Shown one piece after another: positions 1 through 5,936 of a DNA stretch of 9,084 bases. The notes under the pieces are model-generated. The model had not been told where the DNA came from and searched no databases. It was given only the letters and a program-made list of their open reading frames with translations. The DNA lies in contig DIPA01000034.1 of NCBI GenBank assembly GCA_002427055.1, positions 1,157 to 10,240 on the forward strand. The letters run 5' to 3'. The translations under genes and the position numbers were made by a program. How positions within the stretch are numbered: the stretch's first letter is position 1; every line of letters starts with the position of its first letter. The stretch comes from Firmicutes bacterium UBA5500 (lineage in GTDB: Bacteria; Bacillota; UBA994; UBA5500).

Positions 1-785
1 AACGCCCGGTCTATGCCCTAGTTGCGCCCGCTTTTGTCGGGCAATTCAGCCCCAAGGTTAGTTCCGGAGCTGTAGTCACCGGTCTAAAACAAATGGGCTT
101 TCAAGAAGTGGTCGAAGTCGCTCAAGGAGCTGAAGAAGTTGCCGCCTTGGAGGCCGCAGAATATGTTGAGCGTAAACAAGCTGGTGCCCAAGCGATGACT
201 ACTTCTTGCTGTCCAGCTTTCGTACAGCTAATTGCAAAACATTACCCAGAGCAGCGAGACTATGTCTCTCACACTCCTTCGCCCATGGTACAGCTAGCAA
301 TGACCATCAAAACCAGCAATCCTGACGCTCTTGTAATTTTCATCGGGCCATGTGTTGCCAAGAAAGCAGAGGCGGCAAATACCCCTCATGTTGATGCCGT
401 GCTCACTTTTGAAGAAACGGCTTGCCTAATGGTTGGCAAGGGAATTAACTTGGCAACTATGCCAGAAACCGACGAAATGCACGATGCCGGACCGCTGGGC
501 CGTGGCTTCGCCAAAAGTGGCGGGGTTACAGACGCATTAATAGCATACTTACCCTCAGGTTGTGTGGCACCGATGGTACGACAAGCCAACGGATTGCGTG
601 AGGCAATTGCGGCCTGTGACGATCTCAGAGCTGGTCATTTAGGAGCGGATTTCATCGAAGGCATGGCTTGCCAGGGAGGCTGCATAGCAGGACCCGGCAC
701 CTTAATCGACCCCAGGGTAGCAGACAGGCTACTAGAACGATTCTGCAAGTCGGCTGAATCAGATAAGAAAGCAACTGCGAACTAG
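1..785 (+). CDS. [FeFe]-hydrogenase large-subunit domain protein, 3' part (5' end outside window)
   Basis: The reading frame is open from base 3 at the window edge, so the N-terminal part, probably with ferredoxin-like clusters, is missing; about 260 residues remain. The fragment carries the three H-cluster signatures of the iron-only hydrogenase catalytic domain, numbered here from the Met at base 93. L1 is TSCCPAF (Cys39, Cys40), L2 is IGPCVAKKAE (Cys87, Lys90, Glu93), and L3 is EGMACQGGC (Cys193, Cys197). All four H-cluster cysteine ligands and the proton-relay cysteine of L1 are present. The usual Met of the L2 MPC motif is Gly, and the usual GGGQP after L3 is replaced by a Gly-Pro-Gly stretch. 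These features suggest the group B/monomeric anaerobe type rather than classical group A (inference). The family interconverts protons and H2, normally with ferredoxin; a sensory role cannot be excluded. A strong terminator follows 11 bases after the stop. Confidence 0.88.
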   Translation, partial: RPVYALVAPAFVGQFSPKVSSGAVVTGLKQMGFQEVVEVAQGAEEVAALEAAEYVERKQAGAQAMTTSCCPAFVQLIAKHYPEQRDYVSHTPSPMVQLAMTIKTSNPDALVIFIGPCVAKKAEAANTPHVDAVLTFEETACLMVGKGINLATMPETDEMHDAGPLGRGFAKSGGVTDALIAYLPSGCVAPMVRQANGLREAIAACDDLRAGHLGADFIEGMACQGGCIAGPGTLIDPRVADRLLERFCKSAESDKKATAN

Positions 786-795
786 AAGCACCAAA

Positions 796-829
796 AGAAC
801 GGGCTGTCTCACACGACAGCCCGTTTTCT
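796..829 (+). terminator. Rho-independent terminator after the hydrogenase gene
   Basis: An 11-bp perfect stem (798–808 AACGGGCTGTC with 815–825 GACAGCCCGTT) encloses a 6-base loop and runs into TTTTCT. It is extendable by an A-T and a G-U pair at the base. It begins just after the stop at 785 and separates the hydrogenase gene from the next + strand gene. Confidence 0.9.
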
Positions 830-910
830 CTATTAGTTAACGTTCAGGCAGGATTTTGCTGCTCAGAAGAGAAGCTATATGAAGCACAAAAAGAACCTCC
901 ATACCCAAGA

Positions 911-919
911 AAGGGGGGT
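911..919 (+). promoter_or_regulatory. Ribosome binding site fixing a TTG start
   Basis: The purine-rich AAGGGGGGT lies 6 bases before TTG at 926. No ATG or GTG in the same frame nearby has a comparable site, so TTG is the likely start of the membrane protein. Confidence 0.65.
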
Positions 920-925
920 AAACAG

Positions 926-2059
926 TTGAAGCGAATACGCATAAGTGACCAATTGCTGGTCAGTGGCACTAGTCTTTTTCTCGAGCAATTAGCTTGGCCA
1001 CAGGCTATGTTACCTGTATTGCTAGGCCCCTCTTTTTTGCTAGGGATTGACTCCTTACTGAAAATCACTCAGTGGCAGTACTTTGCTACCATGCTTGCCA
1101 GTGCGCTTACAGGGTTTCTGACAGGGGGATACCCACTAGCCGGCATTATTGTTTTACACTTCTGCCTTTGGCGCTGGGCTCATAATCTACAGCAAAATTG
1201 GCCTTTCGCACTAAGCATTGCACTTCCTCTTGTCCTGATGCTACTTCTGCATACTGAGCGCGGCTACCTGACCTATTTACTGGCTCTAGGTAGCGCTTCC
1301 TGTCAACTGATTTTATACCGCACTCTCACCAATATTACTCTCCATAAACTCAAGGCGCTCAAGAAAAGGCACTATTCTCAACAAGGAGCCAATCGTCTCT
1401 TGCTAGCTACTACTCAGTGGCAGCAGTTGGACCAATTGGAGCCGCTTATTCAGGAATTAAGCGATACAGTTGAGCAAACATACGACATCTATCAAAACCT
1501 AGAGATAATCTCACGTACCAGTCCTAATCTACCGTCGTCTCTCGCTCAACGCCTACTCACAGCATCGCAACTAGTACATCAGAACAAACTCCAATTGCAT
1601 GACTGGCGTGAACAGCAAGAACAAGCTTTGCAGGAGTTTGTTGGCCGAGAGATGGTGTCTTTGCGCACTGCTTGTGAATGGGTGAGTACTCATATAGCCT
1701 ACATTGGTAGTAAAAACGGTCAAGCAATCGAAACCCTCATCGACCTACCAGAGGATAGACTACTAACAAGTAACGAACAGCTACCGTTGGCAGCCCTGCT
1801 GTTGTTTATTTGCCAACGAGGTCTAGAAGAATCGGCGGGTCAACAAATTAGCTTACGTTTGAACGGCTATATGACCGGAGATGGCATCCGTGTTATTATG
1901 GCGTTTGCCCCTAAGTCTAATCAACCGAGTGGTGAATGGCCAGAGTTGAGCCCCTACGACCTAGGATTAGCCGCTAACTACGCCAAGAGACTAAATGCAT
2001 GCGCCAAAAAAGGGGTAACTAGTAAAGGAGAATATGTCTATACCTTAGAAATGGGCTAA
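926..2059 (+). CDS. Membrane protein with degenerate histidine-kinase-like cytoplasmic region
   Basis: The 377-residue protein starts at TTG with a good ribosome binding site. The N-terminal third is hydrophobic, with about five probable membrane segments (roughly residues 24–42, 52–66, 68–85, 93–109 and 113–131). A charged helical linker (about 140–240) follows and contains LVHQNK at His218. This helix resembles the dimerisation/H-box helix of some clostridial kinases, in which a His is followed by Glu and Lys. The C-terminal part (about 245–377) has the strand/helix rhythm of a HATPase_c domain. However, I see no N box and no DxGxG motif; a weak remnant of the G2 box may be YDLGLAANYAKRL (344–356). 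It is therefore probably a signalling membrane protein with an inactive or very divergent ATPase domain, which is an inference from pattern only. No response regulator lies beside it. It stands alone behind the hydrogenase terminator, and its stop overlaps that of the convergent gene by 4 bases. The function is unknown. Confidence 0.75.
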   Translation: MKRIRISDQLLVSGTSLFLEQLAWPQAMLPVLLGPSFLLGIDSLLKITQWQYFATMLASALTGFLTGGYPLAGIIVLHFCLWRWAHNLQQNWPFALSIALPLVLMLLLHTERGYLTYLLALGSASCQLILYRTLTNITLHKLKALKKRHYSQQGANRLLLATTQWQQLDQLEPLIQELSDTVEQTYDIYQNLEIISRTSPNLPSSLAQRLLTASQLVHQNKLQLHDWREQQEQALQEFVGREMVSLRTACEWVSTHIAYIGSKNGQAIETLIDLPEDRLLTSNEQLPLAALLLFICQRGLEESAGQQISLRLNGYMTGDGIRVIMAFAPKSNQPSGEWPELSPYDLGLAANYAKRLNACAKKGVTSKGEYVYTLEMG

Positions 2060-2355
2060 TTTCCCTTTTCATAATGACAGGTGCCTAATTCAGTATCTGC
2101 AGGTCTGCTTGAATCAAGCTCAGAAAGGCCTGCCAGTCGTAATATCGTCGCTACCAGTTCATCTGCTGTTGCTGCAACTACTAGCTTGCCATTGAATCTG
2201 GCGATATGCTTGGTAGCACAGTCGCTGCAGGCGACGATACACTTAACTTCTTGCAGGCGCAACTGGCTACTGGCCTTTTTCGTCAGTTGCTCCAGCGCAT
2301 AGCGCCCCATAGTTGCTAAATTCTCACGACAAAAAAGGACTTCCATATATACCAT
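2056..2355 (-). CDS. YuzB-like (DUF1450-type) small four-cysteine protein
   Basis: The 99-residue protein resembles the DUF1450/UPF0349 (YuzB) family, which begins with a short strand plus FCxxNL and has a CxxxCxxC centre. Here FCRENL carries Cys9, and Cys39, Cys43 and Cys46 form CxxxCxxC. A KxIARFNGKLVVAATADEL stretch follows, matching the family's FALVNGE…A.T.EEL pattern. The fold is expected to be thioredoxin-like; redox or metal/Fe-S binding by the cysteines is inference, since the family has no firm function. Start choice: ATG at 2355 is preceded by TGAGGAGG with a short 3-base spacer, and the family N-terminus aligns here. ATG at 2346 has a 12-base spacer, while ATG at 2409 (117 residues) would add a helical extension with only a weak AGG site. 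The gene is convergent with the membrane protein and divergent from the flavoprotein gene. A TATAAT hexamer at 2443–2448 (minus) has no convincing -35. Confidence 0.7.
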   Translation of the reverse strand: MVYMEVLFCRENLATMGRYALEQLTKKASSQLRLQEVKCIVACSDCATKHIARFNGKLVVAATADELVATILRLAGLSELDSSRPADTELGTCHYEKGN

Positions 2356-2358
2356 TAG

Positions 2359-2366
2359 CCTCCTCA
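2359..2366 (-). promoter_or_regulatory. Ribosome binding site favouring the short start of the YuzB-like gene
   Basis: TGAGGAGG on the minus strand ends 3 bases before ATG at 2355 and 12 bases before ATG at 2346. It argues that translation starts inside the longest open frame rather than at 2409, where only AGG is found upstream. Confidence 0.55.
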
Positions 2367-2487
2367 CTATTTCATTGACATGCTCAAGTTTGGCTTTTGC
2401 AGAGCACATATTGACCTATAGACGACTATCATAATAGGGCATATTATATAAAGTATAGCGCAGATTGCACATTGTGACTAAGGTTCT

Positions 2488-2494
2488 AGGGGGA
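2488..2494 (+). promoter_or_regulatory. Ribosome binding site fixing the TTG start of the flavoprotein gene
   Basis: AGGGGGA lies 6 bases before TTG at 2501. The frame is open further upstream to a TTG at 2465, but that codon has no such site. The family N-terminus also fits the later start. Confidence 0.65.
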
Positions 2495-2500
2495 TACCAT

Positions 2501-2998
2501 TTGGAGAAGAGATTTACGGTGCGTCGCGACGACCGTGCTATGCCACGGGAAGATTGTTGGCAATTGCTTAACGAAACGAATGTTGGCCGTTTAGGACTCT
2601 GTACACCAGACGGTTCGCCCTATATCGTACCCCTCAATCATGTAGTATGCGAGAATAAGATCTTCTTTCATTGTGCCCGTAGTGGACGCAAGCTGGATAT
2701 CATACGCCAAAACCCTCAAGTGTGCTACGAAGTAGATTCGTTGCTGGGAATAATAACTGGCATTAAAGCCTGTAACTTTGGTGCCTATTACAGAAGTGCA
2801 ATTGCCTTTGGCGAAGCCTACGAGGTTATCAACCCAGAAGAAAAAGCAGCAGTGCTCAACAAATTGACAGCCAAGAACGCATCATCTTGTCAATCATATC
2901 TACCAGTGACTCCTGAAGATGCGACTATGGTCACCGTCATAGGCATCAAGATCAAGGCTTTGACTGGCAAATCGCACTCTAGATGTACTCCTGAATAA
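2501..2998 (+). CDS. NimA-like pyridoxamine 5'-phosphate oxidase family flavoprotein
   Basis: The 165-residue protein is typical in length for the NimA/5-nitroimidazole-reductase branch of the PNPOx-like split-barrel flavoproteins. Recognisable family segments are RRDDRAM near the start, VGRLGLCTPDGSPYIVPLN (28–46), and IFFHCARSGRKLD (54–66), with His57 at the position of the conserved Nim histidine. QNPQVCYEVD (70–79), ACNFGAYYRSAIAFG (90–104) and a terminal TGK follow. Such proteins bind FMN or a related cofactor in the cytoplasm; some reduce nitroimidazoles to amines, while many chromosomal members have other, unknown redox substrates. Drug resistance should not be assumed. The TTG start at 2501 is chosen from its ribosome binding site; starting at TTG 2465 would add 12 unrelated residues. 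It is divergent from the YuzB-like gene, sharing a 145-base AT-rich gap, and is followed after 80 bases by the cysteine desulfidase gene, so co-transcription is possible. Confidence 0.85.
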   Translation: MEKRFTVRRDDRAMPREDCWQLLNETNVGRLGLCTPDGSPYIVPLNHVVCENKIFFHCARSGRKLDIIRQNPQVCYEVDSLLGIITGIKACNFGAYYRSAIAFGEAYEVINPEEKAAVLNKLTAKNASSCQSYLPVTPEDATMVTVIGIKIKALTGKSHSRCTPE

Positions 2999-3078
2999 TA
3001 ATTGCAGTGCGCGGTAGGGAAACTACCATCCCCTACTTGGTACTTCAATATTACAATAGAGAACGAAGGAGAGCATAG

Positions 3079-4359
3079 ATGAAACTAGATTTATTTGCCC
3101 TGTTACAGAATGAGATCCGTCCTGCTTTAGGGTGCACCGAGCCAGCTGCAGTCGCTTTAGCTTGCGCTGTGGCAGCCAGTTACCTAGATGGGCCACCCCT
3201 ACGGGTCGAAGTACAGACAGATCCTAATGTATTCAAAAATGGTATGGGAGTTTTCATCCCCGGTACTACGCAGACAGGGCTCGCTTTAGCCTCAGCCCTA
3301 GGAGCATTAGCACGTAAACCAGAATTAGAGCTTGAAGTATTGAGTGGGTGTGGAGAACACCTAGCACAAGCCCAGCAAATGGTACTCAATCAACAAGTGT
3401 CAGTTACCCCAACTCGGCCCCGGGGTGGGCTGTCAATTCTGGCTCACGTTACGAGTGAAGACGGGCAAGCCACAGCACTCATTGAAGGTTCCCATACACA
3501 TGTAGCAAAAGTCACCGTAGATGGCGTAGTAGCCTTCGAACGCGAAATTCAAACCCAAGAGTCTAACAATCAATCTGCTAGTGACCTACTTGATTACTCG
3601 ATCAAAGAATTGGTCACAGCTTGCAAGGACCTGCCCGAGCAGGCCTATAAGTTCCTAATAGACTGCGCCTTGAGCAACCAAGCAGTAGCTAAGGCAGGAA
3701 TTTCACAGCAGCTGGGTCTTGGTCTAGGATGGCGCTATCAAGAACTTATTCATTCGGGACAACTGAATCGAGACTTAGTTAGCCTTGTCCAGACCGCTAC
3801 AGCTGGCGCTGCAGACGCACGCATGAGCGGTTATGACGCTCCTGTTTATAGTACCAATGGTAGTGGTAATCAAGGCATCACTGCTTCTCTGCCCGTGCTA
3901 GTCGTTGGTCAAGAACTACACAAAACTGAACATGAAATAGGCATAGCCTTGGCTATCAGCCAGATTATTACTATCTATGTCAAACAGCATATAGGAAAAC
4001 TTTCCGCTCTTTGTGCCTGCGCCGTAGCTGCAGCCATCGGCTCTAGCTGCGGAATCACCTTCTTGCTGGATGCTCCCTATTCAGCACTAGAAGAAACTAT
4101 TAAGCTAATGGTGGCCAACCTGACAGGCATGATTTGTGACGGCGCTAAGTTATCTTGCAGCCTAAAACTTACTACTGCCGCTTGCACCGCAGTACAAACC
4201 GCCATGCTGGCCAAGCTTGGTATGGTTGCTCATGTTGGCGATGGTATAATTGCTGCCACAGCAGAGGAAACCTTGCGTAATCTTGGCACTGTTAGCAATC
4301 CGGGCATGATAGAAACCGATAACGTTATTTTGAACGTCATGATGAAAGCAACAAACTAG
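3079..4359 (+). CDS. cyuA: L-cysteine desulfidase, CyuA/YhaM/CdsA (UPF0597) family
   Basis: The 426-residue protein is full length for the UPF0597 family. Characterised members (Methanocaldococcus CdsA, E. coli CyuA/YhaM) are [4Fe-4S] enzymes that split L-cysteine to sulfide, ammonia and pyruvate under anaerobic conditions. Signatures seen are the N-terminal RPALGCTEPAAVALA with Cys19, DPNVFKNGMGVFIPG (48–62), STNGSGNQGITASLP in the middle, SSCGITFLL with Cys324, and GMICDGAKLSC with Cys353 and Cys360. Cys19 and cysteines of the 324–360 region are the likely cluster ligands; the fourth iron site would be left open for substrate. The start has a good site (AAGGAGAG ending a few bases before ATG). 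No cysteine transporter (CyuP-like) or CyuR-type regulator is beside it. The gene is followed by a hairpin at 4390–4425. It is related to the alpha chain of iron-sulfur L-serine dehydratase, so some serine activity is possible. Confidence 0.9.
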   Translation: MKLDLFALLQNEIRPALGCTEPAAVALACAVAASYLDGPPLRVEVQTDPNVFKNGMGVFIPGTTQTGLALASALGALARKPELELEVLSGCGEHLAQAQQMVLNQQVSVTPTRPRGGLSILAHVTSEDGQATALIEGSHTHVAKVTVDGVVAFEREIQTQESNNQSASDLLDYSIKELVTACKDLPEQAYKFLIDCALSNQAVAKAGISQQLGLGLGWRYQELIHSGQLNRDLVSLVQTATAGAADARMSGYDAPVYSTNGSGNQGITASLPVLVVGQELHKTEHEIGIALAISQIITIYVKQHIGKLSALCACAVAAAIGSSCGITFLLDAPYSALEETIKLMVANLTGMICDGAKLSCSLKLTTAACTAVQTAMLAKLGMVAHVGDGIIAATAEETLRNLGTVSNPGMIETDNVILNVMMKATN

Positions 4360-4383
4360 ATTGAGATTCTAATTCCAAAGAAA

Positions 4384-4428
4384 AACTAGAAGCCCTAGGC
4401 CTTACTCTACGAAGACCTAGGGCTTATT
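4384..4428. terminator. Hairpin terminator between cyuA and the tRNA gene, possibly bidirectional
   Basis: A 10-bp perfect stem (4390–4399 AAGCCCTAGG with 4416–4425 CCTAGGGCTT) is extended inward by one mismatch and three more pairs. On the + strand the tail is only TTATTG. On the minus strand the stem is followed, after CTAG, by TTTTTCTTT. It probably ends cyuA and could also back up the tRNA terminator from the other side. Confidence 0.65.
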
Positions 4429-4510
4429 GCATGCACTTGGGTGTATTTCTCTTGCATCAGCGCAAACATTTGTCGAATTTCCTGGGAAATAAGCACAACG
4501 TGCTAGAACA

Positions 4511-4541
4511 TCAAAAAGCCGCTGCAATAACCTGCAGCGGC
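4511..4541 (-). terminator. Rho-independent terminator of the tRNA-Ala gene
   Basis: The 9-bp perfect stem (4518–4526 GCCGCTGCA with 4533–4541 TGCAGCGGC) has a 6-base loop. On the minus strand it is followed at once by TTTTTGA. It begins 10 bases after the 3' end of the tRNA. Confidence 0.85.
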
Positions 4542-4550
4542 CCAAACTTC

Positions 4551-4626
4551 TGGTGGAGAATAGCGGGCTCGAACCGCTGACCCCCACACTGCCAGTGTGG
4601 TGCTCTCCCAACTGAGCTAATTCCCC
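4551..4626 (-). tRNA. tRNA-Ala (anticodon GGC)
   Basis: This 76-nt tRNA has an encoded CCA end. Reading the minus strand, the acceptor stem GGGGAAT pairs with ATTCTCC and contains the G3·U70 wobble pair that identifies alanine tRNAs. The D arm is GCTC-AGTTGGGA-GAGC. The anticodon stem CCACA/TGTGG holds the loop CTGGCAG with anticodon GGC (4591–4593). The variable loop is 5 nt, and the T arm AGCGG-TTCGAGC-CCGCT follows, with discriminator A73. It reads alanine codons GCC and GCU. It is a single tRNA gene with its own promoters and terminator. Confidence 0.97.
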
Positions 4627-4639
4627 AATCACGTTATTT

Positions 4640-4668
4640 ATTGTACAACTGTCTCAAACAGTTGTCAA
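4640..4668 (-). promoter_or_regulatory. Proximal promoter P1 of tRNA-Ala
   Basis: On the minus strand TTGACA (4663–4668) and TACAAT (4640–4645) are separated by exactly 17 bases. The expected start lies near 4633, giving a leader of about 7 nt before the tRNA. The match is 11 of 12 to sigma-A consensus. The spacer holds an inverted repeat (separate entry). Confidence 0.85.
4645..4665. repeat. Perfect 8-bp inverted repeat inside promoter P1
   Basis: ACAACTGT (4645–4652) and ACAGTTGT (4658–4665) flank the 5-base loop CTCAA. The repeat spans from the edge of the -10 hexamer to the middle of the -35. It could be a repressor operator, or a hairpin at the end of the leader made from the distal promoter. 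No T tract follows on either strand, so it is not a terminator. Confidence 0.6.
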
Positions 4669-4724
4669 GTGCAAATGCTGCCAGCCACAGGAGCACCCGC
4701 AAGCATCTGACAAGCACATGTCTC

Positions 4725-4753
4725 ATTATATAGAGGCCAAGCTACCTTGTCAA
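4725..4753 (-). promoter_or_regulatory. Distal promoter P2 upstream of tRNA-Ala
   Basis: On the minus strand TTGACA (4748–4753) and TATAAT (4725–4730) are separated by 17 bases, a perfect sigma-A consensus in both hexamers and spacing. It begins 2 bases past the stop of the methyltransferase gene. Transcription from about 4718 would make a leader of roughly 90 nt before the tRNA; this leader contains the 8-bp inverted repeat and a weaker AGATGCT/AGCATTT pairing. Confidence 0.85.
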
Positions 4754-4755
4754 CG

Positions 4756-5511
4756 TTATTGCCGCCTGGCAACATATTGCAGGCGTTCTGTGCCTGGAGC
4801 TATGCCCCCTGTCTTTTGTCCCCAAGGCTGACATGACAACAACTCAAAACCATTAGAGGCAAGAGAATGCCGGATAACGTCAGGCGCAAAGTAATGCTGA
4901 ATGTGAGTCTCTTCAAACCGACGCCACAATTCGCCCTCCTCGTGTATAAAGAGCGTTAGGTCATGAGTTGCATTACCAGCACTAGCGTCATACTGGGATG
5001 ACCAAATGCAATAACCGGCTGCACTCTCTTGCACAAATGGGCCACTGGGAAAGATGTGCTGCATCTTGTGTAGCGTATGAACATCAAAAAGCAGTAATCC
5101 CCCGGGGCACAATGCCTGCCTCAGGCCTGCAAACACCCCATCAAGCTCATCGTTGCTGCCCAAGTAATTGACCCCATCGCATGCACAGACAGCAATAGCA
5201 AAACTAGCCTGTGGTAATTGTAAAGCACGCATATCCATGGATAGCCAGCTATCAATGCCTAGCCCCACTTCTAGCCCCTTATTGGCTGCTATCGCCAGCA
5301 TTTCAGATGACATGTCTATTCCTAGTACATCATAACCTAGTTGCTGCAACTTAATGGTTATCGTACCCGTGCCACATCCCACATCCAACAAGCTGCGGCC
5401 TGGAGCGCCAAAATGCCTAATTAGGCCGTCTATGTAATTACCCCAAGCAGTATGGTCAACCTCTGACATTAGGTCATCGTAGAGAAGAGCTAAGCTAGCA
5501 TAGGAGGTCAT
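4756..5511 (-). CDS. YqeM-like class I SAM-dependent methyltransferase
   Basis: The 251-residue protein is close to the length of B. subtilis YqeM and in the same position, directly after rsfS. The Rossmann-fold SAM-binding motif I is LLDVGCGTGT (41–50). The acidic residue ending strand 2 is Asp66 in GIDMS, a motif II-like MDMRAL follows at 92–97, and the post-II strand LCPGGLLLFDV is at 134–144. The N-terminal YDDLMSEVDHTAWGNYI matches the YDELM…W lead of this family. The substrate is unknown; C-terminal residues vary between members. The start is ATG 5511, which aligns with the family and overlaps the end of rsfS by 17 bases. ATG 5535 is also in frame but would add eight residues that fit no homologue pattern. 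The ribosome site is weak (AGG, 9-base spacer), suggesting translational coupling to rsfS. No terminator separates it from the downstream tRNA promoters. Confidence 0.85.
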   Translation of the reverse strand: MTSYASLALLYDDLMSEVDHTAWGNYIDGLIRHFGAPGRSLLDVGCGTGTITIKLQQLGYDVLGIDMSSEMLAIAANKGLEVGLGIDSWLSMDMRALQLPQASFAIAVCACDGVNYLGSNDELDGVFAGLRQALCPGGLLLFDVHTLHKMQHIFPSGPFVQESAAGYCIWSSQYDASAGNATHDLTLFIHEEGELWRRFEETHIQHYFAPDVIRHSLASNGFELLSCQPWGQKTGGIAPGTERLQYVARRQ

Positions 5512-5848
5512 CCAAAGGTACCTGCTTGGCATCATTCCAAAGACGCTCTAAGCTGTAAAAAAGGCGGGTTTCCGCTTGGAAGATATGCACAACTACTCCG
5601 CCATAGTCAAGCAACAACCAATGTGCATCGCGATCGACTTCCCGCTGCTCAGGATTAATCCCGGTTTCCGCTAATTCCTCTCTGATATTATCGGCAATAC
5701 CGAGTACGTGAGGACGGGAGGTTCCTGTTAGCAAGACAAAATAGTCGGTGACTATGGTAAGATCACGCAAGTCAAGCATCAATGGATCTTGTGCCTTGCG
5801 CTCATCAGCAAGCTCAATAATTCGCTTTGCTAATTCAAGACTCTGCAT
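5495..5848 (-). CDS. rsfS: Ribosome silencing factor RsfS (RsfA/Iojap family)
   Basis: The 117-residue protein has almost exactly the usual family length. It binds ribosomal protein uL14 on the free large subunit and blocks joining to the small subunit, lowering translation when nutrients are short. Family signatures are DPLMLDLRDLTIVTDYFVL (21–39), SRPHVLGIADNI (44–55), the DAHWLLLDYGGVVVHIF core (74–90) and ETRLFYSLERLW (93–104). ATG 5848 is chosen because it aligns with the family start and has GGGG 7 bases upstream. The open frame continues back to 5914, but those 22 residues come from the intergenic region and the terminator. It lies 70 bases after the LCP gene, behind a strong terminator, so it may have its own promoter; none is obvious. 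It overlaps the methyltransferase gene by 17 bases. Confidence 0.95.
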   Translation of the reverse strand: MQSLELAKRIIELADERKAQDPLMLDLRDLTIVTDYFVLLTGTSRPHVLGIADNIREELAETGINPEQREVDRDAHWLLLDYGGVVVHIFQAETRLFYSLERLWNDAKQVPLDDLLC

Positions 5849-5903
5849 CAATACACCCCATTCACAAGTTTTTGTTTCTGATAAGAGTATTAAGGTATTG
5901 GAT

Positions 5904-5936
5904 AAAAAGGACATGCGCCTAAGGCAGCATGTCCTT
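5904..5936 (-). terminator. Strong terminator overlapping the end of the LCP coding region
   Basis: On the minus strand AAGGACATGC (5927–5936) pairs with GCATGTCCTT (5907–5916) in a 10-bp perfect stem; an inner GCC/GGC pairing around TTA extends it. A TTTTT tract follows (5904–5908). The left arm encodes the last codons of the LCP gene, and the loop contains its stop codon (5919–5921). Confidence 0.85.

Noticed and set aside
2411..2440. TTGACC as a -35 for the flavoprotein gene
   Set aside because: At 16–18 bases downstream there is no acceptable -10, and the CATAAT at 2430–2435 is only 13 bases away.
2465..2500. Longer flavoprotein starting at TTG 2465
   Set aside because: There is no ribosome binding site at 2465, while AGGGGGA is well placed for TTG 2501.
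4417..4632. Open frame on the minus strand across the tRNA region
   Set aside because: It translates the tRNA-Ala gene and its terminator; the tRNA fold with G3·U70 and encoded CCA explains the bases fully.
5849..5914. N-terminal extension of rsfS to an upstream start
   Set aside because: The extra residues derive from the gap and the LCP terminator; the family start and length fit ATG 5848.
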